Part shown: positions 11,302 through 21,726 of the stretch, piece after piece
How positions within the stretch are numbered: the stretch's first letter is position 1
Layout: every line of letters starts with the position of its first letter
Source of the DNA: Tuctoria greenei
Lineage: Eukaryota; Streptophyta; Magnoliopsida; Poales; Poaceae
Assembly (NCBI GenBank): GCA_036927565.1
Contig: JAYESD010000001.1
Location: 265,061,560-265,125,559 of the forward strand
Length of the DNA stretch: 64,000 bases
Reading direction: 5' to 3'
Notes under the pieces: generated by a model
The model's input: the letters and a program-made list of their open reading frames with translations, nothing else
Databases searched by the model: none
Told to the model about the DNA's origin: nothing
Translations under genes and position numbers: made by a program

Positions 11302-12154
11302 TGTCGAAGTGTAGCAACGACACTTCCCCCGGTACTACCAAACGTAGCCCGTGGAGGTTCTTGTTTCGGTTGGGGCACGTAGAGATCAAGAGCAAGATGG
11401 TGACACGGGATATTTACGTGGTTCGGGCCGCCTGAGCGTAATACCCTACTCCACGGGGTGTGTGTGTGTTGTTGTATTGTGAATCGCTAGAAAGCGTAGT
11501 CTCCAGCTCAGCTTGGAGTTGTCCAACTGTATCGTGCGGCTCAGTCCTTTTATAGTCCAAGGACTGACCGTTACATCATTCGCCTGGCCCGACATGTGGC
11601 CTTGGCGTATTTAATCGCCTAATACACTGTCTATGAATATTAAGCATGGTTAATAGTGTGATAACGTGTCTTAATGGCTGCTTTACCTCTATTAACAGTG
11701 CTCTGATTGTGTGTCATTAATACAACATTAACGACACGTGATCAGGTCTTGTAACTGTCGCTTTAACTGTCCCTTGAATGTTCGTGCTGAAGGAGATCCG
11801 CCAATATATTCGTTGGTGATGAAGGTCCGGAGGCTCCACACATGGCAACTTCGGAGTTTCCCCTTGTGGGGAGGTAGCTCTAGAACCGCTATTCACGTGT
11901 CGGCACCAGAGCTTCCCTCTGCTGGGGGTTAGGTCCGGGGTCGTTATACACGTGTGGATCGGGGAGCTTCCCTGTGTTGGGAGTTTGGCTCTGGGTTTAC
12001 ATTACACGTGTCAATCCCCAGAGCTATCCATATGAGGGCTGCAGGTCCGGTGTAATATGACATGTGGGGCCTGAGGAGACCTCCAACTTTGACGGGTAGA
12101 ACTCTCGTGCACTTCTTGCGGTATTATAGGGTACCGGTACGCAGGTTACCAACA
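11302..12154 (-). repeat. Gypsy-B 3' LTR (853 bp)
   Basis: Plus-strand ends TGTCGAAGTG and GGTTACCAACA. In element sense a TATA box (TATAAAA) lies at plus 11548-11554. It matches 24455-25306 along its whole length. Confidence 0.95.
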
Positions 12155-12694
12155 GTGGCCCTTGGGCCCACCTCTGGGAGAAACCCTTTGGGTCAAGTTA
12201 TTCGACCAAAGGTGGGGACATCCTTCATTCCCGCGCTTCGACTTCAAAACTCTCCTAATGTGCCGTTGGGGCGATGGTCCAGGGTTAAACCATCGCCGCG
12301 TGGCTTGTTATGAATGCAGCAGATGAGATCTTTGAATACGGATCTCACGCAATTGAAGGTCGCTAGTTCCCAATAAAAAAAAACCGTATCGGTTTTGAGC
12401 GCCTTGGCAGGGTGCCTCCTTTGGGTCTCCCGCCACCCATCATGACAACGATTTGTCTGGGGTAATAACCTCGATCTCTTCGTCGGGGTGGCCTCGGACC
12501 CATTCGTCATGGACGGGGTAGATTTTTGAAATGTGACCCCACTCTTGTCGCAGTTTCCATCCAAGCATCGCGGAGGATTACTTAAGAAGGAAAGTATGCG
12601 CGGTTTGAGGACTCTTTACACTTTCGATCAAACTTGAGCTCAGAGCCTCCCAAACTTCACCTAGATTTATCTTCCTTCGCTCCACTTTGCCGCG
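12155..12694. other. Spacer between Gypsy-B 3' LTR and its antisense gene
   Basis: Non-coding. Beside the LTR the minus strand reads GGTGGGCCCAAGGGCCAC, a weak polypurine tract position. For the antisense gene this is the upstream region; the short tract AATAAAAAAAAACC at about 12375 is present, but no clear TATA box was seen. Confidence 0.6.
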
Positions 12695-15600
12695 ATGGAG
12701 TTGGGTCTTCCCAAAAGCCGCCTCAAGAGCAAGGACGATTTGATGAAGGTTCGGACCTATATGGGGTGGTCCAGTGACTCCTTCAGCCACCTGATCCGCG
12801 CCGGCAAGCTCCCGATCAAGAAGGAGCGTAGTGGCGACATGGTGTACTTCTCTTCGTACGCCATGGTGGGATTGATCCCACCTTTTTTAACCTTTCTTTT
12901 AATGCTCCTAGACTTTTACGGTCTCTAGCTGTATCATCTTGGCCCCCATTCTCTTCTGCTAGTGGCGACCTTCGTCCACTTTTGCGAGATGTGGGTGGGT
13001 GTTCCCCCCTGCATCGAGCTGTTTCGTACCTTCTTCACCGTCCACACCACCGGCAAGGGGACTGAGCTTCTTGGCTTCTATTATTTTGCGAAGCGCAAGA
13101 ACTGCCCCTTCAGGTACTTGAAGTCATTCCCTTCTAGCAAATGGGATGACTGGAAGAAGGACTGGGTCATCATTGTAGTGGAGGAGCACGAGAGGTTGGA
13201 GCTGCCCCAAGGACTCCCCAACATTGACACCGACGCTTGGAGTGTAGTTCTGGAGCTGTCAGATGCCTTCAATCCCATCCTGACCAGGATCCGCGAATGC
13301 GTGGAGGGTGGAGTGACCCCTCAGATTGTCTTCTGCAACTTCCCGGTCAACAGATGGGCTCCGCTGAGGAAGAGGGAGAAGCTCGCCTAGGCCCTCAACA
13401 GCGTGATGGATGACGACCAGATTGAAACTGGTCTGAAGTCCAACTTGGATGATGAAGATTTGAAGCTTCATCTCAAGAAATTTCAGCATGGGATAAACAT
13501 CAACGGCGACGACTTGGTTCCGCTGGAAGCTTTCCTTCCTCTGAACATGGAGCCACAGTTCAGCAGAGAGCTCCAGAGGAAGATGCTGGCGCTTGATGAC
13601 CTTGGTGAGGTGGAAAGGTGTCTGACCTCTAGGGTGGTAATCCCTGGAGCTTCCGAAGGAGGGCCTGCCTCCGCCCCGAGCCGGAGGGTTGAAGACATCA
13701 GTAAGGGTAAGGGCAAAGAGCCAGCCGAACCCTCTAGCCAGAAGAGGAAGCTGAAGCATGCTGATGGGACATCTGTTAGGGTTGCTCCCTCTACAACAGC
13801 TCCTTCTCCCCGGTGGAGGAGATCTTCTGCGGCTGCATCTTCTCTGGCATAGGCGTCTTCAAGAGGTGCTGGATCCGGGCAGTCGACACCGGCTTTAGTG
13901 CCGGCTAAAAGCTCCAAGTCCGGGAGTTCTTCCTGGCCCAGAGAAGCTCCGGCCGAGAGGACTCCGACTACCTCAAGTGGTCCCCAGCTGAAGTCTGAAG
14001 TTGCTGTCTCACCAGACTTGGTGGGCTCTGGCTCCAGGCCTCAGAAGAAGAGGTTTCGAGGCGACTGGGGTGGTAGCATCCCTAGGTAAGCATCGTGTGC
14101 TTGCCTTAACACGCTAATCTTTTTTGTTGTGTCTTTAATCTTCTCATCCCTTTATTTCTAGGGTGTCGAAGAAAAGTTCAGGAACTTAAGTGTCTATCGC
14201 AGCGACCGGGGCAGCGCATGCTGAAGCTCCGGCTTCAAGCACCGAGCCTCCTCCTCAAGTGGTGGCAGAAGTCACGGCAGCTCTGGTTCCATCTATCGTG
14301 GACTTGGATTTAGAGTCCTCGCCGGAAGCTCCCGTGGTAGCGCTGCACCGCGGGGGAGAAGTTGAAGGTGTACCTCTTACAACGGTGCAAGAGGTTGCTG
14401 CTCCAGTACCAGAGCCGGAGATGTTTGAAGCTCTGGTCGTTGAACCGGAAGTCGTTGAAGCCCTGGCCATTGAGCCAGAGGCAAATGAAACCTCGGCCAT
14501 TGATCCAAAGATAATTGAAGCTCCGGCCCTTGTGCCAGAAATTGTTGAAGCTCCGGCGGCTGAGCCGGAGATGCTTGAAGCTCCGGTCACTGAACCGGAA
14601 GTGACTGACGTGTCGGCGTCTGAGCCGGAGGTGGTAGAGGCACCGGATGAAGCTCTAGCTACTACCCCGGAGATAGCTGCCCGGAGGTGTCTGGACCAGA
14701 GCCAGAGCAGCCTGAAGTAGTGGCGACAAGTCCTCCACCCTCGGAGCTGATAATTGAAGACCCATAAGTAGCGCCTTTGACTTCCAGTCCGGAGTTGGGA
14801 GTTCCCTCAGTGGGTTCTTCCTCTGCTGCCGCTGAAGGGCTTCCGGAGAGCGGCCCTAGTGCTGTAGGAGCTCAGGGGACCACCCTTGTAGAGTGGGACC
14901 CAATTTTTGTGATGGAAAATCCTTTGGAGCCTGCGGAGTTGGTCCCAGCAGGCCCGAAGCCTATCCCTCTGGCGTTGTCCATAGACAACGCCTGCTCGAG
15001 CCTCCAACAAGTTCAGCTCGCCTTCGATCATGAGAGCAAAGCCTTGGAGGAGGAGCGCAACACCTTGAGGCGTTGGCGCAACAGACTCCACTTCGAGACC
15101 AGGCTTGAACAGACAAGGCTGACTGATGAGAAGGAGTGGATCAAGAGGGAGAATGCCCGATTGGAATATTGGGAAAAGCTGCTGGAGGAGAAGGAAGCCG
15201 CCATCCGGGCGCTCGATGCTAACTCCCGGGAGATTCTTGAGCAAGCCAAGGAGAGGTGTGATGCTGCTGATGAGCATCACGAAAACCACAATGAATTGAA
15301 CGAGGTTCTCCTGAAGCGCCGGGCGGACCTTGAGGCGAGGGAAGAAAATCTCCTGGAGCAGCAGGAATATGTTGTAAAGAGGGAGGCGGAGTTCACCCAG
15401 AAGTTGACTCTGGGTGAACAGAATTTGGCGGATCGCAGCAAAAAGCTAGATCTATGGAGCAAAGAGGAGAAGGAGAAGTACTGAAAACTGGGGCAGGAGC
15501 TCTCGAAAAGAGAAGCTAACATTACCACCACGGAAGGGGAGGTGAGAGGCAGGGAAAAGGACTTGGCGGAAAGGCGGAACCGCATCCACCTCCAGGAGAC

Positions 15601-16099
15601 GGAGCTGACCGATCGTGAGAAGCAAGTTGCTAAGAATATGCAGCAGCATGCTAAATTGCTCGAGCACCTTGCTCGGGAAGGTTCGGAGCTTGCGGCCGCC
15701 CGGAAGTCACTGGAGGAGCTGCGAAGCTTGAGGGATACTGAGTCCATCCAAGTATGGGACTTCTTGGGACAAGCCAACAACGCGCTGACGCCACTAGGCT
15801 TCAGCCCTGTACATCCGGACAATCCATAGCTGGACTTGGACAGAGCGCTGGTGGCCCTCAATGCTACTGGCGGCAAACTCGACGCAATGGGTGACGTTGT
15901 CGTGGACCAGCTAGAGAAAGACGGGAAATCTCTGGCTACAAACGTCGCAGAGTATGTGCTGACATGTTATGTGAGCCGAGATCCCCAATTCTCTTTGGAC
16001 CCGGTGCTACAAGGTCTCATTGCTAAAGAGGAGGATGCTGCCAAGGCCAGTGTCCAGGAAGTTGCCATGAAAGTCGCCACATTCTTCCGCAGGACTTAG
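12695..16099 (+). pseudogene. Antisense gene (aORF) of Gypsy-B: gypsy-type transposon domain plus long coiled coil
   Basis: Lies on the strand opposite to gag-pol, between pol and 3' LTR. From the ATG at 12695 one frame is followed through TAG codons at 12926, 13388 and 13850, to a spliceable intron at 14086-14161 (GTAAGCATCG ... TTTATTTCTAG, 76 bp). Splicing leads exactly into the frame open at 14190-14720. A one-base loss near 14676 returns to the first frame, which continues past stops at 14765, 15482 and 15827 to TAG 16097-16099. The N-terminal 200 residues (GWSSDSFSHLIRAGKLPI; VATFVHFCEMWVGVPPCIEL) match the plant 'putative gypsy type transposon' family (Transposase_28). A Ser/Pro-rich basic stretch (RKLKH; QKKRFRG), then EP-rich repeats, then about 250 residues of coiled coil follow. 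Function in the element is unknown. Stops are mostly single substitutions, so the frame is old but still legible. Confidence 0.85.
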
Positions 16100-17399
16100 A
16101 TCCTCCAGTAGCTAAGACTTCTTCCTTTAGCCTCCTGCTGTAATCCCAATTTTGTAATCCATTGCTTTGAATTAATGAAATCCACTTTGCTGCCATGAAC
16201 TTCATTTTATTTTTGTCTTCAGTATAATGTGCTCTGTCTTGTTGGCCCCCTGGTATATGTGTACAATTGAAGTGTGTACATGTACCAAAGGATTTGACAG
16301 TATATTGATGACTTGAACGCTTCGCACTTGTAGATTTTAGGTCCGAAGTCTTCATTTCTGATGCGTCGGCGGCAGGCCCCCTGGGATTGGCAGAGCTTGG
16401 TAGCTCCGACGGTACCCACTATCAACGTACAAAACGTCGACGGTGGGCCCCCTAGGATTTATCAGAGCTTGGTAGCTCCTGATGTCGTCGCACGAATAGT
16501 TGAAGGTAGGCCTCCTAGGGGTTGTCGGAGCTTTGTAACTCCGACATTACCCACTGTCAACATATTAAATATCGACGGTGGGTCCCCTCGGAAGATGTCG
16601 GAGCTTAGTAGCTCCGGCGTCGTCCACCATCTCTATGAATTTCTATTTTTCCTGCACATTAAATACAAGAAAAAAGTAAAATTTGTCCTCTTGTCTATAA
16701 ATCATTTGTGACTTATTGTTCTTACTTGAGTTTTTATTCCGAAGTAACTCGATATGGTAACAAGCATATTGATGTAACCCTTCCGGACCCATATGCTTTT
16801 TTAGTACTCACCCTACTGATGCCTACCAGAGTGTAGGTAGAGTGATGTACTTAGGGTGCAGGACCATGCTAAGTCGATAGCACACTTCGGACCTATGTTG
16901 GCTTGGCATTCAGGCAAGTAGACTATACAACATGTTAAGACCCAAAGAGATCATCAATATAACTTGCAATACATATGAATAACTTGGGTAAAAACTAAAA
17001 AAGAATTGCACAACTTCATTATAGACAAGAAGGTTAAAAACAATAATTTGATAAATCGAGCCTTGTACAAAAATAAATGCACGTGGAGTCTGTTTTCACA
17101 CAACAATGTCTTTCATTATAGGTCCAGATTACAGAGGATACAAGGACACACTAAGGGTGCGAGACCAAGCTAAGTGCTCTATACATCTTGTACTAACCCA
17201 GGGTAGGTAGTTACACTTTTAGTGTGGTGACTGTATGAAGGTACTTGAACTTCCCGGACCCTCCTGGAGGGGTTCGGATGTTCTCCTGGAGGACCTACCC
17301 ATGTCTATTTAGCGACTCTATAACATACAACGTTTGTAATTACAGACTCACCTCCGTGATTGTAAGCATAAAACTTACAGACTCACCTGCCTGTTCTCC
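16100..17399. other. Gypsy-B non-coding gap between antisense gene and pol
   Basis: Right after the antisense gene, TTGAATTAATGAAATCC (about 16167) and nearby AT-rich text could serve as its 3' end region. A tandem repeat block follows (16371-16630). The remainder is AT-rich without coding content and holds one more copy of the palindromic CGGACCCTCCTGGAGGGG motif near 17257. The last part, 17240-17400, overlaps the decayed end of the pol frame. Confidence 0.6.
16371..16630 (+). repeat. Four imperfect tandem repeats of 63-73 bp
   Basis: Units begin at about 16371, 16442, 16505 and 16578, each with GG(C/T)(A/G)GG(C/T)CCCCTNGG followed by GAGCTTGGTAGCTCC. The pair GAGCTTGGTAGCTC forms a small hairpin in each unit. 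Confidence 0.8.
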
Positions 17400-18616
17400 A
17401 GTTGATCGGTTAGGTGTTTCTCCAGGTGCTCGATGTTCCAAGGGTTAGGAAGCAGGGTCTCATCCTCAGTTGCCAAGCGAACGCATCCAAGACGGGATAC
17501 TTTGATCACTCAGAATGGACCTTCCCAGCTGGCAGAAAGTTTATTCATTCCTTCATGAGTTAGTATCTTCCGAAGCATCAGATAGCCTTCCTCGAGTTGT
17601 CGGTTGCGCACATGCCTTTGACAATAGCGCCAGAGCGCTTGGCGATAACATGCATTCCGAACAGCTGCTTGGCACCTTCCCTCGTCGACAAGGTCAAGGT
17701 ATTCACGCCAGAGCTGGTCCTGCGCGGCTTCGTCAAAGGTCCGGACCCGGAGGGATCCCAAGGTGATTTCTTGAGGAAGGACTGCTTCAGCTCCGTACAC
17801 CAAAAAAAAGGGTGTTTCTCCAGTTGATCGGTTAGGTGTTGTCCTGCTCGCCCACAATGTGGACAAAAGCTCTTCAATCTAGTTGGCTCCGTGCTTTTTC
17901 AGGCGCTCATATGTGCGGGTCTTGAGTCTTTTTAAGATTTCTGCATTTGCTCTCTCATCTTGGCCATTACTTGTTGGATGAGCTAATGAGGCATAGCTGA
18001 GTTGAATGCCGAGGTCTTCGCAATATTCTTGAAATGCAACACTTGTGAATTGGGTTCTTTTGTCAGTTATGACTTTGTTTGGAACTCCAAATTTGCATAT
18101 AATGGACTTCAAGAACTTGATTGCTGATTGCTTGTTGACTGTCTCAACTGGAGTTGCTTTCGGCCACTTAGTAAACTTGTCGATGGCGACATACAGGAAC
18201 CTGTAACCTCCAATAGCTTTTGGGGAAGGTCTCAAGATGTCCATGCCCCACACAGCGAATGGCCATGTAGGAGGTATCATTTGTAGTGACAGAGCCGGTA
18301 TGTGAATCTGTTTTGCATGGAACTGGCACGCTTCACATTATTTCACTAGCTCAACCGCATCCTGGAGTGTTGTAGGCCAGTAAAAGCCGTGCCGAAAGGC
18401 TTTACCAACCAGCATATGAGAAGATGTGTGGTTCCCACACTCGCCTCCATGGATTTCTGCGAGGAGCTCGCGGCCTTCTTCCCTTGCAATGCATCGCATT
18501 AGGATGCCATTGGCACTGCGCCGGTAGAGATCCCCTTCTACCAATGTATATCTTTTAGCCAATTTGACAATCCGGTCAGCGGATACACTACCATCAGGAA
18601 GGATATTGTCTTTCAA
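17400..18616 (-). pseudogene. Gypsy-B integrase and pol C-terminus
   Basis: From the right: an HHCC zinc-binding part (HGGECGNHTSSHML, then CEACQFHAKQ after a stop near 18338-18340), then the catalytic core 17879-18280 with GMDILRP (first Asp), VITDKRTQFTS (second Asp, with the usual Asn-Gly after it changed to Lys-Arg) and GQDERANAEIL (Glu). Then 17510-17866 with NRSTGETPFFLVYGAEAVLP. After the stop at 17510 the same frame goes on to the family end (RLATEDETLLPN, WNIEHL) near 17400. Stops and a frameshift near 17870 disable it. No chromodomain is seen, as expected for the Tat lineage. Confidence 0.88.
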
Positions 18617-18631
18617 GTAGCTCCGAATCTC

Positions 18632-20003
18632 TTAGATACATGCATCGGGGCTGACTTGAGCTTCTGAGTCTTGCGTGCTGGGTTGCTCGGAGCTTTCGAT
18701 AGCACCTACGACCCTTGGTGAACGCCATGGTAACAGGGCCACCGGGACTGCCAGCTTCGTGGTGCTGGTCTTGCCCCCTTCGCTCAGTTTAGCAGGCTGA
18801 GGTGTTGGTCTTGAAAACCTCCGGACGAAGATTCCGTCAGGAGCCAGAGCTCGAGTTAAGGCTTTCATCGAGAGTTCGTCAGCTTCAGCATTGTGAAGAC
18901 ATTGAACATGGTGGAGATCCTGGACTTTGAAGTCCTTCTAAAGCCTCTGGACTTCAAGGAGATAAGCGGCTAGTTGAGGATTGTTACAGGAGCATTCACC
19001 TTTGACTTGTTTGATGATAAGTTGTGAATCTCCCTTCACCAACAGCTGTTTGACACCATAAGATAGTGCTACCTTGAGTCTGTGGATGAGATCCTCATAC
19101 TCCGCCATGTTGTTGGTCGCCTTGAAATCAAGGTGAACCATGTACTTGACCTTCTCCCAGTCGGAGCAAGGAGAAAGATTCCATCTCTGGCTCCCTGCTT
19201 CTGCACCTTGCCGTCGAAGTAGAGAGTCCAGTGAGGCTCGGGGAATGTCGGAACCTTAGGTTCCGATCTCTGCTCACTATGGCCCCTAGGGTTTGATGGA
19301 GAGGGAGTCCATTACGCCACGAAGTCAGCCAAGTCTAGACTTTCGATTGCTTGTCGTGACACGAATTCTAGATCGAACTTGGCCAGTTCCGCTGCCCACT
19401 TTGCAATGTTCCCAGTAGAGTTAGGGTTATGCAAAATAGCACGCAGTGGAAAAGAAGTTACCACTGATATTTTGTGGGCTTGGAAGTAGTGTCGATGCTT
19501 TCTTGAGGCAATAAGAACTGCATAAAGCAGCTCATGCACCTTAATGTATCTTGTCTTGGCGTCATGGAGCACTTCGCTGATTAAGTACACTGGGCGTTGG
19601 ATGGTCTGGACCCTTTCGGAAGGACCCGAAGCTTCTTCTCCATCGACCCGGACCCTCCTAGAGGGGTCCGGACCTTCATGTTGTGCTTTTTGGACCCTCT
19701 CGGAGGGGTCCAAAGCTCCTTCTTGTTCGACCCGGACCTTGCTAGAAGGGTCCAGATCGTCTTGGTCAGCTAGGTGAACCCCTCAAGTGAATGAGGTTGA
19801 TTTCCTAGCATTTTGTCTTGAAGTTCCGTGTGTGGGGGCCAGGACTCTAACACACCTTCATTTAACTCCGGACCCTCCCGGAGGGGTCTGGGTTCCTGGA
19901 CTGAATGTGGCTCCGGTCTTTCCGCAACCAGGACCATACTGACAACTTCGGTGGTTGTCGAAATGTAAAGCAGTAAAGGCTCACCAGGATTCGGAGCTAC
20001 CAA
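18632..20003 (-). pseudogene. Gypsy-B RNase H and second (archaeal-type) RNase H
   Basis: The first RNase H region runs from APNPGEPLLLYISTTTEVVS (about 20000) to VYLISEVLHDAKTRYIKVHE and LDLADFVA. Between these two blocks lies a 42-bp palindromic minisatellite that lengthens the connector. Then, in another frame, the second RNase H (RVT_3 type) has WTLYFDG, NNMAEYEDLIHRLK and KGDSQLIIKQVKGEC, giving the acidic Asp, Glu and Asp. Dual RNase H domains mark plant Tat elements. Frame changes near 19310 and 19140 break the reading. Confidence 0.87.
19600..19765 (-). repeat. 42-bp palindromic minisatellite in the Gypsy-B RNase H connector
   Basis: Four units start near 19607, 19650, 19689 and 19736, each with a nearly perfect inverted repeat such as GGACCCTCCTAGAGGGGTCC. 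In the sense frame each encodes a variant of D-P-S-G-R-V-R. A further copy (GGACCCTCCCGGAGGGGTC) stands apart near 19870. Gypsy-A has the same block at 27139-27306. Confidence 0.88.
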
Positions 20004-20880
20004 TATCGATAGTATGGTGAGGAGCTTTTTTAGCTCTTGAAATGCCTTTTCTGCTTCTTCATACCAATGATATGGTCAGGACTTCCTCAAGAGTTTGAAG
20101 AAGGGTAGCGCCCGTTCTGCCAGTCTTGAGATAAACCGGCTGAGCGCAGCTATACATCCAGTTAACTTCTTAACATCCTTGATGCGGGTTGGGGGTCGCA
20201 TATCTTCTATGGCCTTGATCTTCGCTATATTTGCTTCAATTCCTTAGTGAGTCACAAAGAAACCTAGAAGCTTCCCGGAGCTAACCCCGAAGAGACATTT
20301 GTCTGGGTTCAGCTTGGTGCGCGTGGTGCGCAACTTGTCGAAGACATCTTGTAAATTGTCAAGGAGTGACTCCTTGTTTTTTATCTTCACGACGATGTCA
20401 TCGACGTACACCTCCACCAAGTTTCTAATTAGCTCTCCAAATGTTTTGTACATAGCTCGCACAAATTTTGAAGCAGCATTTTTAAGACCAAATGGCATGG
20501 TAGTATAACAGTACAATCCATCTACTGTTATGAAGGCAGTATGCTCTTCATCTTCCTTAGACATTTGGATTTGATGATATCCAGAATATGCATCTAAGAA
20601 ACACAATAGTTCACACCTGGAGGTGGAATCCACTATTTGATCTATTCTAGGTAGTGGAAATAAATCCTTTGGACATGCCTTATTTAAGGTGGTGTAGTCA
20701 ATACACATCTGAAGCTTCCCGTTGGCTTTGGGTACAACAACTGGGTTTGCCAACCATTTTGGATGGAAGACTTCCCGGATGAATCCAGCTTCGAGCAACT
20801 TCTTGATTTTCTGTCGGATGAAGTTTTGTCGCTCGATTGATTGCTTCCGGGGCTTCTGGTGTACAGGTCATGCGTCAAGG
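20004..20880 (-). pseudogene. Gypsy-B reverse transcriptase
   Basis: The open stretch 20244-20798 carries MCIDYTTLNKACPKDLFPLP, FLDAYSGYHQIQMS, MPFGLKNAASKFVRAM and the catalytic VYVDDIVVK, so the palm motif Y-V-D-D is intact, unlike in Gypsy-A. It ends at a TAA at 20244, after which the same frame continues with the connection domain (LTGCIAALSRFISRLA). To the right, 20799-20880 holds the upstream helix in a shifted frame. Confidence 0.9.
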
Positions 20881-21726
20881 TAAATCTTCAGATTGTGCTC
20901 AATCACCTCCCTAGGGATCCCGGGCATTTGTGACGGTTGGCAGGCAAACACTTCAACATTAGCCCGGAGGAAAGTGATGAGCGCAAGTTCCTATTTTTTG
21001 TTCAGACCTCCCGATATACGGGTAGTCTGAGCAGCATCGGAACCAATTTGGACGACTTTGACGGGAACGTCGGTGTCGCCGCTTGGTTGCACACGAGGTG
21101 CGGAGGTAGAGCCTTTATGATGAATGCTCGAAGGGTTCAGAGCTGGCTCCTTACCAGATGCTTCCTCTTGCGCTGTCGTAAGCACATAAAGTTGTTCTAA
21201 AGCAGTGACTCTTGCAGTGCGATCTTTGCGGATCTGGAGAATGCCCGCAGGTGTTGGCATCTTCAATACTAAGTAACCATAATGAGCGGCGACCATGAAC
21301 TTGTAAAGGCTAACCTGCCCAGAATGGCTTTGAACGGCAAACTGATTTGCGCGACGTCGAAGACCAACTTCTCAGTTTTGTAGTTCTCCCGAGTCCCGAA
21401 GGTCACCGGGAGCATGATGGAACCGAGAGGAGTAATGGTCCATGGACCTACCCCAGGGAAAGGTTGGGAGGGCGAAGGTCCGAAGGCCGGAGCTGAAGCT
21501 TAACAAAAGTTGTGAAGCTTATGAGGTTCAGCCCTGAACCTCCGTCCACCATTACATGGTGGAGTTGAATATTGTTAATGGTGGGTGACACCATCAACGG
21601 GAGTTGGCCAGCTCCGATCATGTTTTGGGGGCAGCCCGAAGCATCAAAAATGATGGGAGTGTTCATCCACTTCCTATGAGGCTCCGCCCTAGCAGTGGGA
21701 GCTGCCACAGCCATGTCCCGCCGCAT
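20881..21726 (-). pseudogene. Gypsy-B protease and linker
   Basis: The open stretch 21448-21726 reads HRKWMNTPIIFDASG, GAGQLPLMVSPTINN and HHVMVDGGSGLNLISF. The Asp-Gly-Gly is the form this lineage uses at the aspartic protease active site. Downstream a frameshift separates it from the linker at 20991-21296 (MVAAHYGYLVLKMPTPAG). The site where Gypsy-B entered Gypsy-A is the equivalent of MVSPTINN here. Confidence 0.85.

Noticed and set aside
11450..11480. GT dinucleotide run in the Gypsy-B LTR, and CA run near 58240.
   Set aside because: Ordinary short microsatellites without further structure.
12867..12962. Possible first intron in the antisense gene of Gypsy-B (GTGGGATT ... CTGCTAG).
   Set aside because: Splicing there would break the frame, while the sequence between encodes conserved domain text (LIPPFLTFLLMLLDFYGL and YHLGPHSLL) in the same frame with one TAG. 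A stop codon is the better explanation.
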